A stretch of DNA of 64,000 nucleotides from Allobosea sp. (GTDB lineage: Bacteria; Pseudomonadota; Alphaproteobacteria; Rhizobiales; Beijerinckiaceae): NCBI GenBank assembly GCA_024231975.1, contig JAAEQB010000108.1:124001-188000 (forward strand), given 5' to 3'. Under the pieces are notes generated by a model that was not told the DNA's origin, did no database searches, and worked only from the letters and a program-made list of their open reading frames with translations. The first letter of the stretch is position 1. Every line of letters begins with the position of its first letter. The translations under genes and the position numbers were made by a program. Shown in pieces: positions 43,588 through 52,121 of this stretch.

Positions 43588-44517
43588 ATGAGCTTGCGCG
43601 TCATCTTCATGGGCACGCCGGATTTCGCCGTGCCCACCCTGACCGAGATCATCGGCCAGGGCCACGAGGTCGTCTCAGTCTATACCCGCGCCCCGGCGCC
43701 GGCCGGGCGCGGCATGGAACTGCGGCCCTCGCCGGTCCAGGTCACGGCCGAGCGCTTCGGCATCCCGGTGTTCTCGCCGAAGACGCTGAAGAACGCCGAG
43801 GCCGCCGAGATCATGGCCTCGCACCAGGCCGATGTCGCCGTCGTCGTCGCCTATGGCCTGATCCTGCCCAAGGCGATCCTGGAGGTGCCGGAACTCGGCT
43901 GCCTCAACCTGCACGCTTCGCTCCTGCCGCGCTGGCGCGGTGCCGCGCCGATCCAGCGCGCCATCATGGCGGGGGATGCCGAGACCGGCGTCTGCGTCAT
44001 GAAGATGGAAGAGGGGCTCGACACCGGCCCCGTCGCCATGGTCGAGACGCTTGCGATCGACGGCAACGCCACGGCTGGCGACATGCATGACCGGCTTGCC
44101 GGCCTTGGCGCTGACCTGATGGTCCGGGCGCTCGCCGCCCTCAGCCGCGGTGGGCTCCGCTTCACGCCGCAGGCGGAGGACGGCGTCACCTATGCCAGCA
44201 AGATCGGCAATGACGAGGCCAGGCTGAGCTGGAACCGGCCGGCGCAGCAGGTCCATGACGTCGTGCGTGGTCTCTCGCCCTTCCCGGGCGCCTTCGTCGA
44301 GGTCGATCTCGGCAAGGGGCCGGAGCGCTTGAAGCTGCTGCGCACCGCCCGCGCCGGCGGCGCGGCCGAGCCGGGCACGCTGCTCGACGATGACGGTACC
44401 GTCGCCTGCGCCGTCGGCGCGGTGAAGCTCCTCCAGGTCCAGCGCGCCGGCAAGGGGCCGATGAGCGCCCAGGAGTTCCTGCGCGGAGCGCGGCTCTCGG
44501 CGGGCGCGAAGCTCTAA
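43588..44517 (+). CDS. fmt: Methionyl-tRNA formyltransferase
   Basis: A 309-residue enzyme that formylates Met-tRNA(fMet) with 10-formyl-THF. N-terminal VIFMGTPDFAVPTL and the catalytic set Asn107, His109 (LNLHASLLPRWRGAAPIQRA) and Asp145 (EEGLDTGPV) are present. The C-terminal tRNA-binding OB domain covers about 205-309. It is in one operon with def. The stop codon TAA lies within the left arm of the first hairpin downstream. Confidence 0.97.
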   Translation: MSLRVIFMGTPDFAVPTLTEIIGQGHEVVSVYTRAPAPAGRGMELRPSPVQVTAERFGIPVFSPKTLKNAEAAEIMASHQADVAVVVAYGLILPKAILEVPELGCLNLHASLLPRWRGAAPIQRAIMAGDAETGVCVMKMEEGLDTGPVAMVETLAIDGNATAGDMHDRLAGLGADLMVRALAALSRGGLRFTPQAEDGVTYASKIGNDEARLSWNRPAQQVHDVVRGLSPFPGAFVEVDLGKGPERLKLLRTARAGGAAEPGTLLDDDGTVACAVGAVKLLQVQRAGKGPMSAQEFLRGARLSAGAKL

Positions 44518-44637
44518 TACCGGGAGGCATTGAAAATGACTCCTGGTATTCCGCATGGGGATTTCTCCAGCCGAAGGCTGCGTTTGAGAAATCCACATTG
44601 GATCAACGGCCTGACGCGGCAGCGTCACTGGCCGTTG
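44516..44637. repeat. Three consecutive hairpins between fmt and truA
   Basis: Hairpin A pairs 44516-44526 with 44540-44550 (AATACC with GGTATT). Hairpin B pairs GGATTTCTC (44559-44567) with GAGAAATCC (44586-44594), nested around CAGCC/GGCTG. Hairpin C pairs CAACGGCC-TGACGC (44604-44617) with GCGTCA and GGCCGTTG (44622-44637) around GGCA. Together they fill the whole gap. They could be dispersed repeats or a structured RNA. Confidence 0.68.
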
Positions 44638-44647
44638 GCGTAAGCCG

Positions 44648-45385
44648 ATGCCCCGCTACAAGCTCGTCATCGAATATGACGGCACGCCCTTCTCAGGCTG
44701 GCAGCGCCAGCTCAACGGGCCGTCGGTGCAGCAGAGCGTCGAGGAAGCGGTCGAGGCCTTCTGCGGCCATGCCGTGCGCCTGCATTGTGCCGGACGGACC
44801 GATGCCGGCGTGCACGCCACCCATCAGGTCGCCCATGTCGATCTCGACAAGGAGTGGCGCACCGATGTCGTCCGTGACGCGAGCAATGCGAGGCTGAAAC
44901 GCCTGCCGGTAGCGGTGCTGAGCGCCGAAGCGGTGCCCGAGACCTTCGACGCCCGCATCTCGGCGACACGGCGCTACTACATCTACCGCATCCTCGACCG
45001 GCGGGCGCAGCCTGCGCTCGACGCGCACCGGGTCTGGCATGTCCCGGTCAAGCTCGACCACGAGGCGATGGACCGCGCCGCCAAGGCGCTGATCGGCCAT
45101 CACGACTTCACCACCTTCCGCGCCGCCGAATGCCAGGCCAACAGCCCGCTGCGCACGCTCGACCGCTTCGATTGTCGGCGCGAGGGGGCTGAGATCGTCG
45201 CCTATGTCCATGCCCGTTCCTTCCTGCACCACCAGGTCCGCTCGATGGTCGGCTGCCTGAAGATGGTCGGCATGGGGCGCTGGCCGGAGAACAAGGTCGG
45301 CAAGGTGCTGGCGGCGCGAGATCGCTCGCAATGCGCGGCGCTGGCGCCGCCCTGCGGGCTCTATCTGGCGGGCGTGGATTATTGA
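44648..45385 (+). CDS. truA: tRNA pseudouridine(38-40) synthase
   Basis: A 245-residue enzyme making pseudouridine in the anticodon stem. Catalytic Asp52 lies in CAGRTDAGVHATHQVAH; other marks are YDGTPFSGWQRQ near the start, RRYYIYRIL and RSFLHHQVRSMVGCLKMVG. Normal length. It follows def and fmt in the same direction, but the 130-bp structured gap may separate transcription. Confidence 0.97.
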   Translation: MPRYKLVIEYDGTPFSGWQRQLNGPSVQQSVEEAVEAFCGHAVRLHCAGRTDAGVHATHQVAHVDLDKEWRTDVVRDASNARLKRLPVAVLSAEAVPETFDARISATRRYYIYRILDRRAQPALDAHRVWHVPVKLDHEAMDRAAKALIGHHDFTTFRAAECQANSPLRTLDRFDCRREGAEIVAYVHARSFLHHQVRSMVGCLKMVGMGRWPENKVGKVLAARDRSQCAALAPPCGLYLAGVDY

Positions 45386-45490
45386 ATTGCCGGCATGGCT
45401 GTGGCCGGTTGATTCGATGGTTGCGGATAACGTTACGACATGCAACCTTCGATTTGTAGTTGACGTTCGGCCATTCGCTCGGAGCCGACC

Positions 45491-46201
45491 ATGAAGCCGA
45501 AGAGCATCTTCCAGCTCGCCCTATGCGTCGTTTGTCTATGCGCCTTGACGGCTTGTCAGGATGACGAGCGGCAGATCGAAGATATTATTGTCAAGTATGG
45601 TTTTTCCAGAAATGTTCCACCGAGCAAGCTGTATGGCCCAGGCTCACTAGTGGCAAAAGAGAAGTACGATCCGAGAGATGTAAACCCGCGCTCGGTGCAG
45701 CTGACTTCTCTTTGTACGGCGCGGTATTCGGTCGATCTCTATAACTTCAAGCCGGCATTCAGCGACACGGAGAGCCGGGATATATCCAGCCAGTTCGGAG
45801 GCAGCTTCAGTATCGGGGCACCTGCCCTCAAGACGATTTTTAATCTCTCAGCCACTGCCCGTGCAGCGAAGAGCGCTGTCGTGACCGTGGCCGACGCGAA
45901 AATATACACCTATGGGCGAGACGAGCTCTCGGAGATTCGTTCGATCCTTCGGCCCGTTTGTCGCGAGGCGGTGCTGGCCAACATTGCGACCGATAACGCC
46001 CATCAAGTCTTGAAGGTCCTTGAGGCGACCATCGAGTTGAAGATCAGTTTCGATGTGGCGGCCAATGCCTCGGTCAAGGCCAAGGCGGTCACGGAATTGC
46101 TCGATGCGGGCTTTACCGTCGATCCTTCGTCGGATTCGATCACGACCAAGGGCAGCGCCCTTTATTATGGCGTCAGTTTGGTACCGGTTTCGAAGATCTA
46201 G
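45491..46201 (+). CDS. Predicted lipoprotein of unknown function
   Basis: A 236-residue protein with a lipoprotein signal (FQLALCVVCLCALTAC, cysteine 22). I do not recognise a domain. The mature protein contains RYSVDLYNFKPAFS, a serine/alanine stretch (GSFSIGAPALKTIFNLSATARAAKSAV) and a conserved-looking cysteine in ILRPVCREAV. The base composition is visibly richer in A and T than the neighbouring genes, suggesting recent acquisition. The last four bases overlap the stop of the convergent membrane gene. Confidence 0.72.
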   Translation: MKPKSIFQLALCVVCLCALTACQDDERQIEDIIVKYGFSRNVPPSKLYGPGSLVAKEKYDPRDVNPRSVQLTSLCTARYSVDLYNFKPAFSDTESRDISSQFGGSFSIGAPALKTIFNLSATARAAKSAVVTVADAKIYTYGRDELSEIRSILRPVCREAVLANIATDNAHQVLKVLEATIELKISFDVAANASVKAKAVTELLDAGFTVDPSSDSITTKGSALYYGVSLVPVSKI

Positions 46202-46785
46202 AACCCCGCCAGCCCGAAGATCTTCAGCACCGTGTAGTCGGCGAGCACGCTGGCACAGGCGATCGCGCCCGCGACGCTGCTCTGCGCACCGAAGGCGGCC
46301 CGGGCGACGCAATAGCGCAGCCTGAGCACGATCGCCGCGAAGGCGAGGCTCTGGAAGCCGGCGATGCCGGGATTCGACCAGCCCAGCGCGAACACCGTCG
46401 CCGGCACCGCCATCAATGCCGCCGAGAGGATGCCGGCCCAGTTCCAGGCGATGACGAAGCTGGTGAAGTGCGGATTGCGGGTGAGGCCGGGTGCGAGCCC
46501 AACCAACAGCGCCGGCACCGCCAGGATCGCCAGGATCTCGGCGGTGACGATCGCGGCGATCAGGCCGGGCGCATCGAACAGCCCGCCGCTGTTGGAAAGC
46601 CCGGCGAGCGTACGCTCAGCCGCCAGCGCCGGGATCATCGAGGGCACGACCAGCACCAGCGCCAGATAGGAGCGCCAGAATCCGTCGCGGCTGAGGTCGA
46701 GATCGGGCAGGGCCTTCGCGTCGGCCCGCAGCAGGCGCCAGGAGGCGGCGAGCGATCGCGTCACATCGTCGGCAGCAAGCCTCAT
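46198..46785 (-). CDS. Hypothetical inner-membrane protein
   Basis: A 195-residue protein with about five hydrophobic helices (for example SYLALVLVVPSMIPALAAE, LAILAVPALLVGLAPGL, FVIAWNWAGILSAALMAVPATVFALG). The family is not recognised with certainty; it resembles uncharacterised Hyphomicrobiales proteins placed by dapE. It follows dapE at 67 bp on the same strand, and a TTAGAC/GTCTAA inverted repeat lies just upstream. Confidence 0.7.
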   Translation of the reverse strand: MRLAADDVTRSLAASWRLLRADAKALPDLDLSRDGFWRSYLALVLVVPSMIPALAAERTLAGLSNSGGLFDAPGLIAAIVTAEILAILAVPALLVGLAPGLTRNPHFTSFVIAWNWAGILSAALMAVPATVFALGWSNPGIAGFQSLAFAAIVLRLRYCVARAAFGAQSSVAGAIACASVLADYTVLKIFGLAGF

Positions 46786-46811
46786 GGCCCAACCCTCCGG
46801 ACGTCACCGTA

Positions 46812-46827
46812 TTAGACTTTCGTCTAA
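46812..46827. promoter_or_regulatory. TTAGAC-N4-GTCTAA inverted repeat
   Basis: The 16-bp sequence between the dapE stop and the hypothetical membrane gene start consists of TTAGAC, TTTC and GTCTAA. Such short perfect dyads are typical operators of TetR-like regulators, though none is encoded beside it. It might equally be a small hairpin in the dapE transcript. Confidence 0.38.
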
Positions 46828-46852
46828 ACTGTGGGCGTCAGGGTCGGTTCCG

Positions 46853-48055
46853 TCAAGCCTGCTGCGCTGCAGCGAAATAGCCCGCCAGTAAACGATGCGT
46901 GATCCGCTCCAGCGTGACCAGGTCGGCGATGGCGACCCGCTCGTCGATCTGGTGCATGGTCTGGCCGACCACGCCGTATTCGACGACCGGGCAGTAGTTC
47001 TTGATGAAGCGGGCGTCGGAGGTGCCGCCGGTCGTCGACAGCGCCGGGCGCTTGCCGGTTTCGGCTTCGACGGCGTCAGCGGCCATCGCCACGAACGGCC
47101 CCGGCTGGGTCAGGAAGGCGACCGCATTGGTCGGCTCGAAGCTGACCTCGTAGCGCACGGTATTGCCGGCCGCCTCGCGCAGGCGCCGCTCGATCTCGGC
47201 CGCCAGCGTCTCCGGCGTCCAGAGGTCGTTGAAGCGGATGTTGAAGACGGCCTTGGCCTGCGCCGGGATCACGTTCGTCGCGGGGTTGCCGACATCGAGC
47301 GTCGTCACTTCGAGATTGCTCGGATCGAAATGCTCGGTGCCGGCGTCGAGCGGCGCTGCATCCAGCGCTGCCAGCAGCCGGACCATGCCGCGGATCGGGT
47401 TCTGGGCGAGGTGCGGGTAGCCGACATGGCCCTGAATGCCCTGGACGGCGAGCTTGCCGGTGAGCGAGCCGCGCCGGCCGATCTTGATCATGTCGCTCAT
47501 CGCCGCCGGGTTGGTCGGCTCGCCGAGCAGGCAATGGTCGAAGCGCTCGCCGCGCGCATCGGCCCAGGCCAGCAATTTGACCGTGCCGTTGACGGCGGGG
47601 CCTTCCTCGTCACCGGTGACGAGGAAGGCGATCGAGCCCGGCGCATCCGGGTTCTCGCGGCGATAGCGGATTGCGGCTGAGGTCATGGCGGCGAGCCCGC
47701 CCTTCATGTCGCAGGCGCCGCGCCCGTAGAGCGTGCCGCCTTCGATTTCGGCCGTGAACGGATCATGCGTCCAGGCGGAACGGTCGCCGGGCGGGACGAC
47801 ATCGGTGTGGCCGGCGATGACGAAGACCGGTCCCTCGCTGCCGATGCGGGCATAGAGGTTCTCGATATCGGGCATGCCGGGCTCCGAGAACACGGGCCGC
47901 TCGACCCTGAAGCCTTCGGCGCTGAGCACGGCATCGAGCAGCGCGAGCGCGCCGCCTTCGGCTGGCGTCACCGAGGCGCAGCGCACCAGGGCCTGGGTGA
48001 GGGCGACCGGATCGGTCGGGTCGAAGGCGAGGGGGGCAGGTGTGTTATGGCTCAT
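46853..48055 (-). CDS. dapE: Succinyl-diaminopimelate desuccinylase
   Basis: A 400-residue dinuclear zinc peptidase-like enzyme of the succinylase branch of DAP/lysine synthesis. Zinc ligands are in VFVIAGHTDVVPPGD, YGRGACDMKGG and TGDEEGPAVNGT, where the glutamate pair includes the catalytic base. GTTGGTSDARFIKNYCPVVEYGV is the C-terminal DapE signature. Its start overlaps the DUF805-like stop (ATGA), so both are cotranslated. Lysine pathway partner dapB is 16 kb away. Confidence 0.96.
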   Translation of the reverse strand: MSHNTPAPLAFDPTDPVALTQALVRCASVTPAEGGALALLDAVLSAEGFRVERPVFSEPGMPDIENLYARIGSEGPVFVIAGHTDVVPPGDRSAWTHDPFTAEIEGGTLYGRGACDMKGGLAAMTSAAIRYRRENPDAPGSIAFLVTGDEEGPAVNGTVKLLAWADARGERFDHCLLGEPTNPAAMSDMIKIGRRGSLTGKLAVQGIQGHVGYPHLAQNPIRGMVRLLAALDAAPLDAGTEHFDPSNLEVTTLDVGNPATNVIPAQAKAVFNIRFNDLWTPETLAAEIERRLREAAGNTVRYEVSFEPTNAVAFLTQPGPFVAMAADAVEAETGKRPALSTTGGTSDARFIKNYCPVVEYGVVGQTMHQIDERVAIADLVTLERITHRLLAGYFAAAQQA

Positions 48056-48480
48056 CGAGCCGGTTTAGCAGCGCCCTTGTGCTCTGCAAGCGGCGCATCG
48101 CGGTCGACGCCCGGCATCAATCCGAGATCGACCAGCGCGACCAGCCAGGCCATCGTCGAGATCGCGATCAGCGAGGGTGCCCAGGCATAGCCGAGCAGCG
48201 GCTGCACCTCGCGCGGCAGCACGATGGTGCAGACCAGAAAGATGCCGAAGAGCGACGAGCCGCCCCGGTCGGTGGCGCGCTTGGCCGCCAGCGCAGCCCA
48301 GGGGAACAGGGCGAAGGCGTTGGCGAAGGCGACGGCCATCTTCGCCGAATGCCAGTCCATCAGGCGGGGCGCGCCCCACTGGACCGCCAGCAGGCAAAGG
48401 GCGAGCGCGATGCTGCCGAGCCAGAACTGGCGCAGGCCGATTCGGCCATCGAGATCGGTGAACAAGCGGATTGCGGACAT
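48052..48480 (-). CDS. DUF805-like membrane protein
   Basis: A 142-residue protein with four hydrophobic helices, starting MSAIRLFTDLDGRIGLRQFW, which is the DUF805 beginning (one helix-capping FDGRIGR-like motif). Other segments are AALAAKRATDRGGSSLFGIF and MAWLVALVDLGLMPG. I use ATG 48480. Function unknown. The four-base overlap with dapE shows translational coupling. Confidence 0.75.
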   Translation of the reverse strand: MSAIRLFTDLDGRIGLRQFWLGSIALALCLLAVQWGAPRLMDWHSAKMAVAFANAFALFPWAALAAKRATDRGGSSLFGIFLVCTIVLPREVQPLLGYAWAPSLIAISTMAWLVALVDLGLMPGVDRDAPLAEHKGAAKPAR

Positions 48481-48714
48481 GGGTCGGGCTCCGATCCTGC
48501 ATCCTCGCACGGAGATGGGCCGGAATGAAGCTTATGGTGAATAAAAGGTTAATGCGCCCGAACCGGTTGTTCTGGCAGAGAAAATGCTTGAACCCGGCGG
48601 GACGCGCCGCTAGCTGCGAGAGGTTCTCCGGATTTTGAAGGGGGCCATTCGGCGTGATTGGCGGATGGCAGGTTGAGTGAGCGGCGCGTCGCGCTGCCGA
48701 GCGAGGTTTTGGGC

Positions 48715-49329
48715 ATGACCATTCGTCTGCACCGCGGCGATCTTCCCGATGGGTTCGAGCCGGGACCGGTCCTGGCGATCGACACCGAGACGCTAGGTCT
48801 CAACCCGCAGCGTGACCGGCTCTGCGTGGTGCAGCTCTCGCGCGGCGATGGCACTGCCGACGTCGTGCAGATCCCGAAGGGCGCCCCGGCGCCGGCCAAT
48901 CTCTGCCGCATCCTCGCGGACACCAGCGTGCTGAAGCTCTTCCACTTCGCCCGCTTCGACATCGCGGCGCTGGAAAAGGCGTTCGGAGTCGTCACCGCGC
49001 CGGTCTACTGCACCAAGATCGCCTCCAAGCTGGTGCGCACCTATACCGACCGGCACGGGCTCAAGGACCTCGTCCGCGAGCTCCTCGGCGTCGAATTGTC
49101 GAAGCAGCAGCAGTCTTCCGACTGGGGCGCCGACACGCTCACCGAAGCGCAGCTCGGCTACGCCGCCTCCGACGTGCTGCATCTGCACGCCTTGAAGGCG
49201 AAGCTCGACGTGCTGCTGGAGCGCGAAGGGCGTATGCACCTCGCCAAGGCCTGCTTCGACTTCCTGCCGACGCGCGCCGAGCTCGATCTTGCCGGCTGGC
49301 CGGAAGTCGACATCTTCGCGCATACGTAA
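48715..49329 (+). CDS. rnd: Ribonuclease D-like 3'-5' exonuclease
   Basis: A 204-residue DEDD-type exonuclease. The motifs are LAIDTETLGLNP (Asp and Glu ligands), FHFARFDIAAL and GYAASDVLHLHAL (Tyr/Asp). It lacks the HRDC domains of the E. coli enzyme, as in the short alphaproteobacterial form. It stands directly before lptC, a constant neighbour in this group. ATG 48715 is used; an upstream GTG-type extension is unlikely. Confidence 0.9.
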   Translation: MTIRLHRGDLPDGFEPGPVLAIDTETLGLNPQRDRLCVVQLSRGDGTADVVQIPKGAPAPANLCRILADTSVLKLFHFARFDIAALEKAFGVVTAPVYCTKIASKLVRTYTDRHGLKDLVRELLGVELSKQQQSSDWGADTLTEAQLGYAASDVLHLHALKAKLDVLLEREGRMHLAKACFDFLPTRAELDLAGWPEVDIFAHT

Positions 49330-49449
49330 ATTTGAGGTATTTGAGACTAGGGTCATTCGTCTGGCGGTCGCCGGACCGGGCGCTGTTGCCTGTTGGCATG
49401 TGCCTCGGTTCGACATCAAAAAGCCGCCGGCGGCTGGCAATGGGCGGGC

Positions 49450-50187
49450 ATGAGCTTGGCGATTACAACCCCTGAGACACGCAGTCCGGCGGCGATTCGG
49501 GCGCAGATGCGGCAGAGCGCCTTCCAGGCGGCGCGCCGGCATTCCGTGCTCGTGCGCCTGCTGCGACGCCTGATCCCGATCGGGGCGATCGGCGCGGTGG
49601 TCGGGCTGATCATCGTCCCCTTCCTCAATCCGCTGCGTCATGCCGGCAATTTCTCGCTGGGCGGAATCAGCCTGTCCGGCGGCAAGGTGGTGATGGAGAC
49701 CCCGAAGCTCGCCGGCTATCGCAAGGACAACAGCCCTTACGAGGTCACGGCGGATTCGGCGCTGCAGGACGTGCGCAATCCCACGCAGATCGAGCTCGTG
49801 CAGATGGTGGCGCGGGTGCTGATGAAGTCCGAAGGCTGGATCAACATCAACGCCAAGAGCGGCCTCTTCGACCAGCAGAAGGAGAAGCTCAAGCTGGTCG
49901 ACGACGTGAAGATCCGGACCGACTCCGGCTATGATGTCCGCATGCGCACCGCCGATGTCGACTTCAAGGCTGGAACCGTCAATTCGCGCGAGCCGGTGAA
50001 GGTCAATCTCGGCACGACGACGGTTGACGCGGACACGCTCGACGTGAAGGACAATGGTGCGCTCATCACCTTCGAGGGGCGCGTGCATGTCCTGATCGAG
50101 AATGCGCCGGCGCGCAGTCTGGCCGGGCCGGAGCGCGAGGGCAGTACGCCCAATCTCGAAGCCCTTCGTCCGGCTGCCAAGCCGTGA
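49450..50187 (+). CDS. lptC: LPS export protein LptC
   Basis: A 245-residue bitopic inner-membrane protein that passes LPS from LptBFG to LptA. One transmembrane helix lies at about residues 45-65 (IGAIGAVVGLIIVPFLNPL); the periplasmic part has YEVTADSALQDV, ININAKSGLFDQQKEKLKLVDDVKIRT and GTVNSREPVKV, the beta-jellyroll features. ATG 49450 is chosen because the alternative adds an unrelated lead. It opens the lptC-lptA-lptB-rpoN run. Confidence 0.92.
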   Translation: MSLAITTPETRSPAAIRAQMRQSAFQAARRHSVLVRLLRRLIPIGAIGAVVGLIIVPFLNPLRHAGNFSLGGISLSGGKVVMETPKLAGYRKDNSPYEVTADSALQDVRNPTQIELVQMVARVLMKSEGWININAKSGLFDQQKEKLKLVDDVKIRTDSGYDVRMRTADVDFKAGTVNSREPVKVNLGTTTVDADTLDVKDNGALITFEGRVHVLIENAPARSLAGPEREGSTPNLEALRPAAKP

Positions 50188-50228
50188 GGCCGTTGCATCG
50201 AGCCATGTGGAGCAATGACGGAACGCCG

Positions 50229-50945
50229 ATGAAACCTCTCGTTTTTGCCCTCGCGGCCTTGATCGCGCCGGCGCTGTCCGTCGCGGCGCTGGCCCAGCAG
50301 CAGCCGGCGCGATCCGGCTCTGCTCCCGCGGCTGCACCGGCCGCTGCGAGCGCGACGCCGGCCAAGCCGGCCAAGCCGCGCGGCGGAGCCCCTGGTTCGC
50401 CCTTCGGCGGCATGGGCGGCGACAGCAAGGAGCCGATCAAGATCGACGCGAACAAGCTCGACGTGCTCGACAAGGACAACAAGGCGATCTTCTCGGGCAA
50501 CGTCGTCGCCGTGCAGGGCGAGACGACCGTGCGTTGCTCGGTGATGACGGTGTTCTACGAGGGCCGCGGCCAGGGTGGCCAGGGCGCCGCGCCGAAGCCG
50601 GCACAGCCTGCGGCGCAGAGCCAGGGAGCCAATGACGGCGCGATCAAGCGGATCGAATGCACCGGTCCGGTCACCGTCGTCTCGAAGACCCAGGCTGCGA
50701 CCTCGGACAACGCCGTCTTCGACCGCGCCAATAATCAGGTGATCATGACCGGCAATGTCGCGCTGAACGACGGCCCGAACATCACCCGCGGCGACAAGCT
50801 CGTCTACAACACGCAGACCGGCATCGCCAACGTGACGTCGAGCGGGCGCGTCCAAGGCTTCTTCGTGCCGAACTCCGGCGAGGAAGGCAAAGACAAGAAG
50901 GACAACAAGGCGGGGGCCAAGCCGGCCGCCACGCCGACCAACTGA
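50229..50945 (+). CDS. lptA: LPS export periplasmic bridge protein LptA
   Basis: A 238-residue secreted protein. Signal peptide MKPLVFALAALIAPALSVAALA; then a proline/alanine-rich segment; then the OstA-N jellyroll with IKIDANKLDVLDKDNKAIFSGNVVAVQGETTVRC, EC-TGPVTV and NNQVIMTGNVALNDGPNI. It bridges the periplasm between LptC and LptD. The lysine-rich tail (GKDKKDNKAGAKP) is an addition. ATG 50229 lies 41 bases after lptC. Confidence 0.93.
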   Translation: MKPLVFALAALIAPALSVAALAQQQPARSGSAPAAAPAAASATPAKPAKPRGGAPGSPFGGMGGDSKEPIKIDANKLDVLDKDNKAIFSGNVVAVQGETTVRCSVMTVFYEGRGQGGQGAAPKPAQPAAQSQGANDGAIKRIECTGPVTVVSKTQAATSDNAVFDRANNQVIMTGNVALNDGPNITRGDKLVYNTQTGIANVTSSGRVQGFFVPNSGEEGKDKKDNKAGAKPAATPTN

Positions 50946-51050
50946 TCTTCCCTTACGGCAAGGTTAGCTGCAGGAAGGCGTTGCCAGTTCGGCGCGCCTC
51001 GCATACCAGAGCGGACCCATGTCGAACGCCAGCGGATCGTACCTCTTCCT

Positions 51051-51965
51051 GTGACGATATCCATGTCCCCGCCCCCCGAGGCTGCCCAGCAGGCGCAGCC
51101 CAGCCCGACGCGGCCGGCCAAGGGGCCGGCGGCGCGTAGCGGGCTGTTCGGTCGGCTCGGCGGACTTTTCGGCCGCGGCAAGGGCAAGCCGGCGGCTGAG
51201 GAGGAGGTCCAATCCGGCCGCATCGCGAGCGCGGTCGGCGGCACCGGCATCCTCGCCGTCAGCGGGCTGCGCAAGACCTATGGCGCCCGCAATGTCGTCA
51301 GCGAGGCCTCGCTCTACGTCCGCAATGGCGAGGCTGTCGGCCTGCTCGGGCCGAACGGCGCCGGCAAGACCACGATCTTCTACATGATCACCGGCCTGGT
51401 CAGCGCCGATATGGGCGTGATCTCGCTCGAAGGGAACGACATCACCAATCTGCCGATGTACCAGCGCGCCCGGCTCGGCATCGGCTACCTGCCGCAGGAA
51501 GCTTCGATCTTCCGCGGCCTCTCGGTCGAGGACAATATCCGCGCCGTGCTCGAAGTGGTCGAGCCGAACCGCAAGAAGCGCGAGCGTGAGCTCGACAAGC
51601 TGCTCGACGAGTTCAACATCAGCCGCCTGCGCAAGGCGCCCTCGATCGCGCTGTCGGGCGGTGAGCGCCGCCGCTGCGAGATCGCCCGCGCGCTCGCCGG
51701 CCGGCCCTCCTTCATCCTGCTCGACGAGCCCTTCGCCGGCATCGACCCGATCGCGGTCGGCGACATCCAGGAGCTGGTCCGGCAATTGACCGATCGCGGC
51801 ATCGGCGTGCTGATCACCGACCACAATGTCCGTGAGACGCTCGGCCTGGTTGACCGCGCCTACATCATCCATTCTGGCCGGGTGCTGACCGAAGGCTCGC
51901 CGGCCGAGATCATCGCCAATGCCGATGTCCGCCGCGTCTATCTCGGCGAGGATTTCCGCCTCTGA
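51051..51965 (+). CDS. lptB: LPS export ABC transporter ATP-binding protein LptB
   Basis: A 304-residue ATPase with Walker A GPNGAGKTTIFYMITG, signature LSGGERRRCEIARAL and Walker B FILLDEPFAGIDP, ending in TEGSPAEIIANADVRRVYLGEDFRL, a clear LptB finish. Compared with the usual ~240 residues it has about 60 extra residues at the N-terminus, rich in proline, alanine and glycine (SGLFGRLGGLFGRGKGKP). The start is GTG 51051 or ATG 51063. Such extensions occur in relatives and their role is not known. Confidence 0.95.
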   Translation: MTISMSPPPEAAQQAQPSPTRPAKGPAARSGLFGRLGGLFGRGKGKPAAEEEVQSGRIASAVGGTGILAVSGLRKTYGARNVVSEASLYVRNGEAVGLLGPNGAGKTTIFYMITGLVSADMGVISLEGNDITNLPMYQRARLGIGYLPQEASIFRGLSVEDNIRAVLEVVEPNRKKRERELDKLLDEFNISRLRKAPSIALSGGERRRCEIARALAGRPSFILLDEPFAGIDPIAVGDIQELVRQLTDRGIGVLITDHNVRETLGLVDRAYIIHSGRVLTEGSPAEIIANADVRRVYLGEDFRL

Positions 51966-52020
51966 GGCGGCAAGCCCAGCATCCTCGTGGGGTGTTGCAG
52001 TGCATTAACTTCCCGGCGCA

Positions 52021-52039
52021 AAAGCCCGCTCGGGGCTTT
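52021..52039 (+). terminator. Possible weak terminator hairpin after lptB
   Basis: AAAGCCC at 52021-52027 pairs with GGGCTTT at 52033-52039 (loop GCTCG), 56 bases after the lptB stop. No long T-run follows and the right arm overlaps the -35 of the rpoN promoter, so termination and initiation may compete there. Confidence 0.5.
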
Positions 52040-52066
52040 GACGCGGCGGCGGCCGGCGGTTAGTCT
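52038..52066 (+). promoter_or_regulatory. Candidate promoter of rpoN
   Basis: TTGACG at 52038-52043 and TAGTCT at 52061-52066 with a 17-bp spacer lie 56 bases before the rpoN start. The -35 is good; the -10 is moderate. Confidence 0.52.
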
Positions 52067-52121
52067 GTTCCACACGCAAGAACCGTGCCGAATTGCCGCA
52101 GGCTAAGGAGTCGGGATCGCG

